DNA from: Pseudofrankia asymbiotica
Lineage (GTDB): Bacteria > Actinomycetota > Actinomycetes > Frankiales > Frankiaceae
DNA length: 8,820 nucleotides
Assembly (NCBI RefSeq): GCF_001983105.1
Contig: NZ_MOMC01000007.1
Coordinates: 91,310-100,129, forward strand
Reading direction: 5' to 3'
Shown here: positions 1 to 5,841 of the stretch, one piece after another
How the letters are laid out: each line of letters opens with the position of its first letter
How positions within the stretch are numbered: position 1 is the first letter of the stretch
The notes under the pieces: model-generated
Told to the model about the DNA's origin: nothing
The model's input: the letters and a program-made list of their open reading frames with translations, nothing else
Databases searched by the model: none
Made by a program: the position numbers and the translations under genes

Positions 1-715
1 GCATCGCCGTCGCCGCCACCCAGGCGGGGGAGCGGCCCGCGGCGGCCGCGTCCCGACCGCCGGCCTCGTCGGTCAGCACGATCGCGCACGCGCCGTCGGA
101 GCTCGGGCAGGACTCCAGGAAGTGCAGCGGGTCCCAGAGCATGAAGGAGTCGCGGACCTTCTCGATCGAGATGTCGGCGAGCTTCAGGTGAGCGTAGGGG
201 TTCTTCAGCGCGTTCCGCCGGTCCTTGACGGCCACCTGCCAGCCGATGTGCTCGGGGGCGCCGGAGCGACGGATGTAGGAGCGGATCCAGGGCGCGAAGA
301 TGCCGCCCGCGCCCATGCCACCGGACTTCCCTCCGGCCAGGCCCCACTGGGCGTTGCCCTCCGACTGCTTCTCGAACGCGACCGCGAGTACCCGGCGGTG
401 GCGCCGCGCGTGGATCAGGTGCGAGGCGACGATCGCGGTCGAGCCGCCGACGCTGCCGGCGGTGTGGACGCGCATGATGGGCTTTCCGGCGGCGCCGAGC
501 GCGTCGGCGAGGTAGAGCTCGGGCATCATGACGCCCTCGAAGGCGTCCGGCGCCTTGCCGATGACGACGGCGTCGATGTCGGGCCAGTCCAGGCCCGCGT
601 CCTCGAGCGCGCGGGCCGCCGCCTCCCGGACGAGGCCCGCGAGCGACACGTCCAGGCGCTTGCTCCTGTGATGGGTCTGGCCGATCCCGATGACCGCGCA
701 CGGCTCGCCGCTCAC
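1..715 (-). CDS. Thiolase-fold lipid-transfer-type protein (Ltp3-like), 3'-truncated by window edge
   Basis: This is the N-terminal 238 residues of a thiolase-superfamily protein; the C-terminal half lies beyond the left edge. It begins MSGEPCAVIGIGQT, a typical thiolase/SCP-x opening. It continues with GKAPDAFEGVMMPELYLADALG (about 53-74), HTAGSVGGSTAIVASH (84-99), AFEKQSEGNAQW (113-124) and the thiolase-type segment CPSSDGACAIVL (203-214). By my alignment the position of the nucleophilic Cys of biosynthetic/degradative thiolases is Ser88. That makes ordinary Claisen chemistry unlikely and favours a retro-aldolase-like or partner role, as in Ltp-type proteins. From memory it closely resembles M. 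tuberculosis Ltp3 (Rv3523). The GTG start at 713-715 overlaps the stop of the upstream gene in a GTGA arrangement and has a strong Shine-Dalgarno six bases upstream. It is the third gene of the DUF35-thiolase-thiolase operon. The exact substrate is unknown. Confidence 0.9.
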   Translation of the reverse strand, partial: MSGEPCAVIGIGQTHHRSKRLDVSLAGLVREAAARALEDAGLDWPDIDAVVIGKAPDAFEGVMMPELYLADALGAAGKPIMRVHTAGSVGGSTAIVASHLIHARRHRRVLAVAFEKQSEGNAQWGLAGGKSGGMGAGGIFAPWIRSYIRRSGAPEHIGWQVAVKDRRNALKNPYAHLKLADISIEKVRDSFMLWDPLHFLESCPSSDGACAIVLTDEAGGRDAAAAGRSPAWVAATAM

Positions 716-1935
716 CGCGCGCCTCCTTCCTGGCTGCTGCCCTGGCTGGTGTGTGCTTCCTTGCCGAGGGGCTGACGGTCCAGCAGGCAGACGAGGTTCT
801 GCTGCAGGCACGGGCCGGAGGTGGCGTGCGCGAGCGCCCGGCTCACGCCGCGCTCCTGGATCGCCCTGGCCGCCTCGGCGACGCGTACCAGTCCGGTGGC
901 CATCGTCGGGTTCGCGGCCAGTGGGCCGCCCGACGGGTTGATCTCGCAGCCGTCCGGGAGGCCCAGGGCCTCCCGCAGGATGATCTCCTCGTGGCTGTAG
1001 AGCGCCGACAGCTCGGCCACCTCGACCGGGGCGCCGCCGGCGAGCCCCGCCGCCTGGGCCGCGCGCCTCGCCGACACCGAGTCGGTGAGGTCGCGCGTGC
1101 CCGGCTGGTGCGGCTCGACGAAGTGCTCGAGCCCGGTGATCCACACCGGGGTGATGCCCTTCTCCTCGGCGAGCCGGCGCGCCACGGTCGCGGTGGCGAG
1201 CACGAGCGCGCACGCGCCGTCCGTCACCGGCGGGGTGTCATGGGCGCGCAGCGGCGAACGGACGTAGTCGGCCGTGAGCAGCGCGTCGATCTGGTCGCCC
1301 AGGTCGTCGCCGCCGTCCGTGCCGCCGGTGCCGCCGGTGCCGCCGGTGCCGCTGGCGTCAGCGGCGGCCGCGGCGAGCGCGGGCAGGGCGTGCGGACTGG
1401 TCACGGCGGCCCGGCGCGCCCGCGCGGCGACGGCGGCGAGGTCGCGTTCGGTCGCCCGGCCGGAGTCGAGAAGCGCCCGCGCCTGCAGCGCCGCGAGCGA
1501 GAGCGGGTCGGCGCCCAGCGGCGCCAGGTAGTACGGGTCGGTCTGCAGGGCGAGCACCCGGGACAGGTCGCCGGTGGACGACTTGCCGGAGCCGAACACC
1601 AGCGCGGTGCGCTCCTCGCCGATCAGCAGCCGCACCCACGCCTCGTGCAGCGCCCAGGCGCCGTCCATCTCGACATGGGACTCGCGGATCGGCGGCCAGG
1701 CACCGACGGCGTCGAGGTTGGCGACGAAGGTGAACGTGCCGCCGGACAGGTAGTCGGCGCTGCCCGAGCAGGTGAACTCGATCTCCTTGCGGCCGAGCCC
1801 CGAGGCGGCGAGCGCCCGCGTGACGACGTCCAGGCAGAGCCGCACCTCGGTGTCCTCGGAGAACGCGCTCATGGGCGAGATCGCGTAGCCGACGATCGCG
1901 ATCGGCTCGCCGAAGGCCTTCTGGTCGGCGCTCAT
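712..1935 (-). CDS. Degenerate thiolase-fold protein (Ltp4-like)
   Basis: A 407-residue thiolase-superfamily protein, about the usual length. Recognisable segments are the N-terminal AIVGYAISP (13-21), CSGSADYLSGGTFTFVANLDAVGAWPPI (56-83), ESHVEMDGAWALHEAW (85-100), ALVFGSGKSSTG (111-122), PPVTDGACALVLA (235-247) and NPSGGPLAANPTMATG (333-348). The catalytic set of true thiolases is missing. There is no Cys in the nucleophile region (SHVEMDGAW), the GHP motif has become ANP (341-343), and the C-terminal Cys loop reads TSGPCLQQN (372-380). It is therefore probably a structural or specialised lyase partner. From memory it resembles M. tuberculosis Ltp4 (Rv3522). A Gly-Thr-rich insertion occupies about 194-209. 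The ATG overlaps the stop of the DUF35 gene by one base (TGATG) with no clear Shine-Dalgarno, so translation is likely coupled. Its stop overlaps the next gene by four bases. Confidence 0.92.
   Translation of the reverse strand: MSADQKAFGEPIAIVGYAISPMSAFSEDTEVRLCLDVVTRALAASGLGRKEIEFTCSGSADYLSGGTFTFVANLDAVGAWPPIRESHVEMDGAWALHEAWVRLLIGEERTALVFGSGKSSTGDLSRVLALQTDPYYLAPLGADPLSLAALQARALLDSGRATERDLAAVAARARRAAVTSPHALPALAAAAADASGTGGTGGTGGTDGGDDLGDQIDALLTADYVRSPLRAHDTPPVTDGACALVLATATVARRLAEEKGITPVWITGLEHFVEPHQPGTRDLTDSVSARRAAQAAGLAGGAPVEVAELSALYSHEEIILREALGLPDGCEINPSGGPLAANPTMATGLVRVAEAARAIQERGVSRALAHATSGPCLQQNLVCLLDRQPLGKEAHTSQGSSQEGGAR
722..730 (-). promoter_or_regulatory. Ribosome binding site of the Ltp3-like gene
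   Basis: On the minus strand GGAAGGAGG lies six bases upstream of the GTG at 715-713. It sits inside the 3' end of the preceding thiolase-like gene. It fixes the GTG start and lets this gene be translated efficiently as well as by coupling through the GTGA overlap. Confidence 0.8.
1321..1347 (-). repeat. 9-bp tandem repeat encoding a Gly/Thr linker
   Basis: Three exact copies of GCCGCCGGT (1321-1329, 1330-1338, 1339-1347), followed by a diverged copy. Read on the minus strand they give Gly/Thr repeats (SGTGGTGGTGGTDGGDD, about residues 195-211) in the middle of the Ltp4-like protein. This looks like an in-frame, slippage-prone loop insertion; because the unit is nine bases, copy-number change would keep the frame. 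Confidence 0.85.
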
Positions 1936-3020
1936 CAGAAGACCCGGTCGATGTAGCGCTCGACAGACAGATCCTGCTCACCGGTCGGCCTCCAGCCGGT
2001 GAGCGCGCCGGACGTCGAGCCCCACCCGCGGTTGCCGAGCTCGTCGGTGTTGCGTTCCGCCTCCGGCAGCCACACCGCCTCGACGCGCATGCCCACCCGT
2101 ACCTCCTCGTTGGTGACGTCGACGACGGGCTGCAGGCCCATCAGCGCGCTTCCCGACTCCGACAGCTGGCCGTCCGGCGCGTCGAGCAGTACCGAGACCC
2201 GCACGAACGGCTCGGTCTCCTTCTGGCCCGGGTACTTCACCGGGGTGACGATCGTGAAGTTGGTGATGACGCCCCGGTCGGGCAGCGCCAGGTCGTCGCC
2301 TTCGCCCAGGGGGATCCCGTCGATCGCGCAGAAGTCGCGCGGCGGGACGTAGACCTTCCCGCACGTCGGGCACCGCTGGCCGAGCAGCCGCCCGGCCAGC
2401 AGGGATCGCGCGTAGCGCTCGCTGGCGGCCGACAGCGCCTCCCTGTACGTCAGCGACGACCAGAACTCCATCGTCTCCACCGGCTCGAGCACCACCCCCG
2501 GCTCGCCACCAGCGACGGGCGAGAGCGCCGCGCCGTCCACGACGCCCGCGTCGGTCGTCTCGGCGCCCTCGGGGACGAAGTAGGCAAGGTCGCCGGTGTG
2601 GCCCTTCGGCTCGGCGCGGAAGCGGGGGACGACCCGCAGGCCGGTGCGCATCGCGCCCTCGCCACCGGCGTCGACCGCGTGCAGCAGGCTCGTGCCGGCG
2701 CCGTCGAGCTGGATGAGGGCGAACGCGAACGGCCGGTCCAGCGGGTGGCGATCGCTCGGCTCGCCCACCCACGTCCACGAGCGGACGGTGCCGACCGGGC
2801 CGACGGCGACGAACTCGCCGGACGTGGCGGCGCCGGTGTCCGGGTCGTACTCGAGCGGCGGGCAGAGCACCCGCTCGCCGCTGCGCACCCCGAGTATCTG
2901 GCCGCGGGCGAGCGCGGCGACGAAGGTGCCGATGACCGGCCCGAGGCTGCGGCGATAGGGGAACTCGACGGTGTTGGTGACAATCCTTGGTCCGGACCTG
3001 GCACCAGATGACACAGGCAA
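1935..3020 (-). CDS. Tandem DUF35 (zinc-ribbon/OB-fold) acyl-CoA-binding protein
   Basis: A 361-residue protein with two DUF35-type units. The first (about 27-140: GPVIGTFVAALARGQILGV, then an OB-fold-like stretch with RPFAFALIQLDG and GLRVVPRF) has a degenerate ribbon with one Cys. The second (about 186-320) starts with the helix WSSLTYREALSAASERYARSLLAG. Its zinc ribbon is CPTC...FCAIDG (Cys217, 220 and 231, with Asp234 where a fourth Cys would be expected), followed by an OB fold containing EPFVRVSVLL and GMRVEAVWL. DUF35 proteins bind CoA thioesters and assemble with thiolase-fold enzymes, as in ChsH2-Ltp2 and the archaeal thiolase/HMG-CoA synthase complex, so the two downstream genes are the obvious partners. 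I chose the TTG at 3018-3020, which has GGGAGG five bases upstream; a GTG at 3012-3014 is the alternative. An in-frame ATG at 3206 would add a low-complexity Arg/Pro segment and run through the operators, so I rejected it. Confidence 0.88.
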   Translation of the reverse strand: MPVSSGARSGPRIVTNTVEFPYRRSLGPVIGTFVAALARGQILGVRSGERVLCPPLEYDPDTGAATSGEFVAVGPVGTVRSWTWVGEPSDRHPLDRPFAFALIQLDGAGTSLLHAVDAGGEGAMRTGLRVVPRFRAEPKGHTGDLAYFVPEGAETTDAGVVDGAALSPVAGGEPGVVLEPVETMEFWSSLTYREALSAASERYARSLLAGRLLGQRCPTCGKVYVPPRDFCAIDGIPLGEGDDLALPDRGVITNFTIVTPVKYPGQKETEPFVRVSVLLDAPDGQLSESGSALMGLQPVVDVTNEEVRVGMRVEAVWLPEAERNTDELGNRGWGSTSGALTGWRPTGEQDLSVERYIDRVF

Positions 3021-3025
3021 GGCTG

Positions 3026-3031
3026 CCTCCC
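3026..3031 (-). promoter_or_regulatory. Ribosome binding site of the DUF35 gene
   Basis: GGGAGG on the minus strand, five bases before the TTG at 3020-3018 and eleven before the GTG at 3014-3012. The spacing favours TTG as the start of the DUF35 gene. Both candidates are in the same frame. Confidence 0.55.
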
Positions 3032-3079
3032 GGCGTCGCGCCCACCCGTGCGGCCCGGCCGGCGGGGGAGCGACGAGAA

Positions 3080-3103
3080 CGCCGCGACAGGCGCGTCGCG
3101 GCG
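3080..3103. other. Perfect 9-bp inverted repeat (leader hairpin)
   Basis: The arms CGCCGCGAC (3080-3088) and GTCGCGGCG (3095-3103) are exact reverse complements around a six-base loop. It lies between the left operators and the DUF35 start, so it would fall in the 5' leader of the catabolic transcript if transcription starts near the operators. No T-run follows on the minus strand, so it does not look like a plain intrinsic terminator. It could be a leader stem or a binding site for a second regulator. Confidence 0.6.
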
Positions 3104-3111
3104 GGCACGAT

Positions 3112-3125
3112 GAGAACGTGTTCCT
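3112..3125. promoter_or_regulatory. KstR-like operator, copy 1
   Basis: GAGAACGTGTTCCT contains the AACnnGTT core with extended arms AGAAC/GTTCC. It fits the core of the published mycobacterial KstR motif TnnAACnnGTTnnA, though not its outer T and A. It is nearest the DUF35 gene, about 90 bp upstream of its start. Confidence 0.65.
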
Positions 3126-3128
3126 ACG

Positions 3129-3142
3129 TCTACCGGGTTCTA
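3129..3142. promoter_or_regulatory. KstR-like operator, degenerate copy 2
   Basis: TCTACCGGGTTCTA has the outer T and A and the GTT half of TnnAACnnGTTnnA, with one mismatch in the AAC half (ACC). It sits between two better copies. Alone it would be unconvincing; the clustering gives it some weight. Confidence 0.35.
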
Positions 3143-3151
3143 TCGCATAAC

Positions 3152-3165
3152 GAGAACCTGTTCTA
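3152..3165. promoter_or_regulatory. KstR-like operator, copy 3
   Basis: GAGAACCTGTTCTA has the near-perfect palindromic arms AGAAC/GTTCT around a two-base centre and matches AACnnGTTnnA. Its centre is 40 bp from that of copy 1. It probably belongs to the catabolic-operon promoter on the minus strand. TetR-family repressors such as KstR bind this kind of site as dimers and release it on binding a CoA-ester ligand. Assignment to a KstR-like protein is inference from the motif. Confidence 0.7.
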
Positions 3166-3296
3166 GTGATGTGCGGGGCTGGGTCGTCAGACCCTGCCGG
3201 GAACACGCCTCGCTGTCACGTTAAGTATCCATCGCGCGATTTTCCGCTACCTTCTGGGGTGCTCGCGGCTGTTTGTGGGCCGGGCGGGTGAAAACA

Positions 3297-3325
3297 TTGC
3301 CTGATCGATTAGGAACGTGTTCTAT
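3297..3325 (+). promoter_or_regulatory. Weak candidate promoter for the transporter operon
   Basis: TTGCCT (3297-3302) and TTCTAT (3320-3325) are 17 bases apart. The -35 is reasonable and the -10 is poor, as is common in high-GC actinobacteria. Operator copy 4 overlaps the -10 element. This is a suggestion based on position and spacing only. Confidence 0.25.
3311..3324. promoter_or_regulatory. KstR-like operator, copy 4 (transporter side)
   Basis: AGGAACGTGTTCTA shares the GAACGTGTTC core with copy 1 and ends in the motif's A. It lies 163 bp before the LivHM start, overlapping the weak promoter candidate at 3297-3325, a position suited to repression. Its presence on the transporter side suggests that one regulator controls both divergent operons. 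Confidence 0.7.
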
Positions 3326-3338
3326 GTCCCCGAGCGTC

Positions 3339-3356
3339 CTGTGGCGTAGGCCACAG
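3339..3356. promoter_or_regulatory. Perfect 7-bp palindrome upstream of livHM (hairpin or Crp-like site)
   Basis: CTGTGGC (3339-3345) and GCCACAG (3350-3356) are exact reverse complements around GTAG. The inner 16 bp have the TGTG-N8-CACA layout of Crp-family sites, with G/C in place of the usual inner A/T. It lies just after operator copy 4 and about 130 bp before the LivHM start. It may be a leader hairpin or a second regulator site; the sequence does not decide. Confidence 0.5.
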
Positions 3357-3474
3357 TGATCGCCGGCCGTCCGCGTGGGCGGCCGTGGTCGCCGGGCTGG
3401 CCGCGCCACTCGGCCGCGGGCCGCCTGGCGGCCCAGGCAGTCGGGCGGCCGCCAGACGGCGGGCAGCGGGGGAC

Positions 3475-3480
3475 AGGAGG
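3475..3480 (+). promoter_or_regulatory. Ribosome binding site of livHM
   Basis: AGGAGG lies six bases upstream of the GTG at 3487-3489. This decides the start against an in-frame GTG at 3385, whose added 34 residues would be Arg/Gly/Pro-rich and unlike a LivH N-terminus. Confidence 0.85.
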
Positions 3481-3486
3481 TCGCGC

Positions 3487-5841
3487 GTGCACGAGTTCCT
3501 GGTCTTCACCATCAGTGGACTGACCACCGCCGGGATCTACGCGATCAGCGCGTCCGGGCTGACGCTCACCTACGTCACCACCGGCGTGTTCAACATCGCC
3601 CACGGTGCCACCGGGATGCTCGCCGCCTTCACCTACTGGCAGCTGGCCGTCGGCTGGGGGCTGCCGGCCCCGCTCGCGCTGCCGCTCTGCGTCCTCGTCG
3701 CCGCCCCGCTGTTCGGCCTGCTGCTCGAACGGCTGGTGATGCGCCGGCTCGCCGGCGCTCCAGAGTCGACCAGGCTGGTCGTCACCGTCGCGGTGCTCGT
3801 CGTGCTCGTCTCGCTCGTCCAGTGGGTGTGGGACCCGAGCACGTTCCGGCGGTCTCAGGAGCTGTTCGCCGGCAAGGGCTTCCACCTCGGCACCATCTCG
3901 GTGCCCTACAACGACGTGCTCGTGCTCGGCGTGGCGGCGGCGGTCGCCGTCCTCCTGTGGCTGCTGCTGCACCACAGCCGCGCGGGCATCGCGATGCGCG
4001 CCCGCGTCGACGACCCGTCCCTGGCCACCCTCAACGGGGCGCGGCCCAGCACGTCGGCGCGCCTGGCCTGGATGACGGGTACGGCGCTCGCCGCGCTCGC
4101 CGGGATCCTGATCGCGCCGAAGCTCACCATGTCGGCGATCCCGCTGACGCTGCTGATCGTGAACGCCTACGCCGCCGCTGTCATCGGCCGGCTGCGCAGC
4201 CTGCCGATGACGTTCGCCGGCGCGCTCGTGGTCGGGCTCGCCGCCGACTACGCCGTCGGCTACCTCCCAAAGGTCCACTACGGCCAGCAGTACCTGCGCG
4301 GCGCGCTGCCGGTGGTGCCGGTGCTGGTGCTGCTCGTCGCGCTGCTGGTGCTGCGTGCCTCCCGGCTGCGCGGCCGGCCGGCGCTCGCCGTCCGCGAGAT
4401 CACCCCGACGCCCACCTGGGGTGGTGGCCTGGGGTTCTGCGCCGCCGTCGTCTTCGGGGCGGTCATCGCGGCGACGACGATGTCGAAGGCCGACCTGTTC
4501 GCCTCCACGTCGATGTGGGGACTCGCGATCGTCGGCGTGTCGATGGTGCCGCTCGTCGGCTACGCCGGGCGGATCTCGCTGTGCCAGCTGAGCTTCGCCG
4601 GCATCGGCGCGGCCGTCGTCGCGCACGCGGGCAACGGTGGCAACCCGGCGGCGCTGCTGCTCGCGGTCGTGGTCGCCGCCGCCGTCGGCGCCGTGGTGTC
4701 GCTGCCGGCGCTGCGGCTGTCCGGGATCTACCTGGCGCTGCTGACCGGCGCGTTCGCCGTCACCCTCGACAACTGGATCTTCCAGCTGCCGTCGTTCACC
4801 GTGGCCGGGCACCGTTTCGACCTGTTCCAGGGCGGGACGCTGTCCGCCGACCGGTTCCGCGTCGGCGGCTTCCACACCGACTCGGCGAAGACGTTCTTCA
4901 TCACCGGCGCGGTGCTGTTCGCCCTCGCCGCGCTCGTCGTCGTGGCGGTGCGGCGCAGCGAGCTCGGCCAGCGGCTCATCGCCGTCAAGGAGAGCCCGGC
5001 CGCGTCGGCGACGCTCGGGATGAACGTGCGGCTGACGACGCTCGCCGTGTTCACCCTGTCGGCGGGGCTCGCCGGGCTGGGCGGCGGTGTCTACGCCTCC
5101 GCGGTGCGCTCCACCACCGCCGACTCCTTCAGCTTCTTCACCGGACTGACCCTGCTGCTGCTCGTCGTCGTCGCCGGGGTGAGCTCGATCGGCAGCGGCC
5201 TGGCCGCCGGGCTGCTGCTCGGCACCGCCGCGATCAGCAGCGCCGCCGGCGACTCGGCCGCCCGGGTGACCGCCACCCTCGCCGGCCTCGCGGCGCTGGC
5301 GCTGGCGGCCAATCCGAACGGTCTGATCCCGTCGGTGCTGCGGCCCGCCTACGAGCCGGTGCGCCGGGTGCCCGCGGTGCTGGTCGGCTCCGTGGGCGTC
5401 GTCACCGGGCTGTGGGTGCTGCGGCTGGCGCACGTGGTCGACGGGGATGTGCTCCTGCTGGGGATCGTCGCCGTCGCCGTCGCCGCGCCGCTGCTCGCCC
5501 GCTCGCTCTTCGACCGCGCCGCCGGGACGGTCGCTCGCGCCGCCGGGACAGCGGCTGTCCCGGGCGACGCGGTCGCCTCCGAGGCGGCCTCGACCATCGC
5601 CACCACGGCCGCCACCGCCACCGCCACCGCCACCGCGGCTGCCGCGCCGACGGTGGCCGCGACCGGCGCGGGCGGGGGCACCGTCGTCTCCGGGCCGGAC
5701 GAGGGCCTGTCCGGTCCGCTGGAATGGCTCGGCTTCGACGCCCCGGTCAGCCAGACCGACCTCGACGTCCTCGACGCCCGGCTGGCCCTGGCCGGCGTCG
5801 ACGAGTCCCGTCTCGGGGAGGTCCGCGTTGGCGCTGCTTGA
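3487..5841 (+). CDS. Fused LivH-LivM permease of a branched-chain-amino-acid-type ABC importer
   Basis: A 784-residue membrane protein joining both permeases of a HAAT/Liv-family importer, which are usually two proteins of about 300 residues each. The LivH part (1-290) has the family opening GLTLTYVTTGVFNIAHGATGML (24-45) and a coupling-helix region around 170-205. The LivM part (about 310-620) has PLVGYAGRISLCQLSFAGIGA (355-375), LRLSGIYLALLTGAFA (409-424) and the coupling loop RRSELGQRLIAVKESPAASATLGMN (489-513). Two further hydrophobic segments (about 627-647 and 655-672) lead to an Ala/Thr-rich linker (675-735). The protein ends in a short, ordered-looking tail, GPLEWLGFDAPVSQTDLDVLDARLALAG (743-770), probably cytoplasmic. 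The GTG start has AGGAGG six bases upstream. The 3' end overlaps livG by 14 bases. The substrate cannot be read from the permease; the divergent DUF35-thiolase operon suggests a CoA-activatable hydrophobic acid rather than an amino acid. Confidence 0.93.
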   Translation: MHEFLVFTISGLTTAGIYAISASGLTLTYVTTGVFNIAHGATGMLAAFTYWQLAVGWGLPAPLALPLCVLVAAPLFGLLLERLVMRRLAGAPESTRLVVTVAVLVVLVSLVQWVWDPSTFRRSQELFAGKGFHLGTISVPYNDVLVLGVAAAVAVLLWLLLHHSRAGIAMRARVDDPSLATLNGARPSTSARLAWMTGTALAALAGILIAPKLTMSAIPLTLLIVNAYAAAVIGRLRSLPMTFAGALVVGLAADYAVGYLPKVHYGQQYLRGALPVVPVLVLLVALLVLRASRLRGRPALAVREITPTPTWGGGLGFCAAVVFGAVIAATTMSKADLFASTSMWGLAIVGVSMVPLVGYAGRISLCQLSFAGIGAAVVAHAGNGGNPAALLLAVVVAAAVGAVVSLPALRLSGIYLALLTGAFAVTLDNWIFQLPSFTVAGHRFDLFQGGTLSADRFRVGGFHTDSAKTFFITGAVLFALAALVVVAVRRSELGQRLIAVKESPAASATLGMNVRLTTLAVFTLSAGLAGLGGGVYASAVRSTTADSFSFFTGLTLLLLVVVAGVSSIGSGLAAGLLLGTAAISSAAGDSAARVTATLAGLAALALAANPNGLIPSVLRPAYEPVRRVPAVLVGSVGVVTGLWVLRLAHVVDGDVLLLGIVAVAVAAPLLARSLFDRAAGTVARAAGTAAVPGDAVASEAASTIATTAATATATATAAAAPTVAATGAGGGTVVSGPDEGLSGPLEWLGFDAPVSQTDLDVLDARLALAGVDESRLGEVRVGAA
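5611..5634 (+). repeat. Hexanucleotide microsatellite in livHM
   Basis: Four exact in-frame copies of GCCACC encode (Ala-Thr)x4 inside the low-complexity linker between the last membrane segment and the C-terminal tail of the LivHM fusion. The six-base unit would allow linker length to vary without loss of frame. Confidence 0.85.

Larger units (their letters stand above)
3021..3486. other. Divergent intergenic control region
   Basis: A 466-bp stretch without a convincing gene, between the minus-strand catabolic operon and the plus-strand transporter operon. From left to right it holds the DUF35 ribosome binding site, a perfect hairpin (3080-3103), three operator-like palindromes (3112-3165) and a relatively AT-rich patch (about 3225-3300). 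It then has a fourth operator overlapping a weak promoter (about 3297-3325), an 18-bp palindrome (3339-3356) and the transporter ribosome binding site. Small ORFs crossing it are Arg/Pro-rich and look spurious. Confidence 0.85.

Noticed and set aside
751..1956. Long plus-strand ORF opposite the Ltp4-like gene
   Set aside because: Arg/Gly/Ala-rich translation without domain signals; a shadow of the real minus-strand gene in GC-rich DNA.
3021..3206. In-frame N-terminal extension of the DUF35 gene to an ATG at 3206 (423 residues)
   Set aside because: The extra residues are low-complexity and Arg/Pro-rich, the segment contains the operator cluster and a hairpin, and a TTG with a good ribosome binding site lies just before the family-like N-terminus.
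3221..3409. Small minus-strand ORF in the intergenic region
   Set aside because: No ribosome binding site, no recognisable protein features, and it spans operator copy 4 and the palindrome.
3385..3486. In-frame upstream GTG start for the LivHM fusion
   Set aside because: It adds 34 Arg/Gly/Pro-rich residues before a typical LivH N-terminus; the GTG at 3487 has AGGAGG at ideal spacing.
3322..5433. 703-codon minus-strand ORF opposite livHM
   Set aside because: Its composition (Arg/Gln/Gly/Asp/His repeats) is typical of antisense frames of GC-rich genes, and the plus-strand frame encodes an unmistakable permease.
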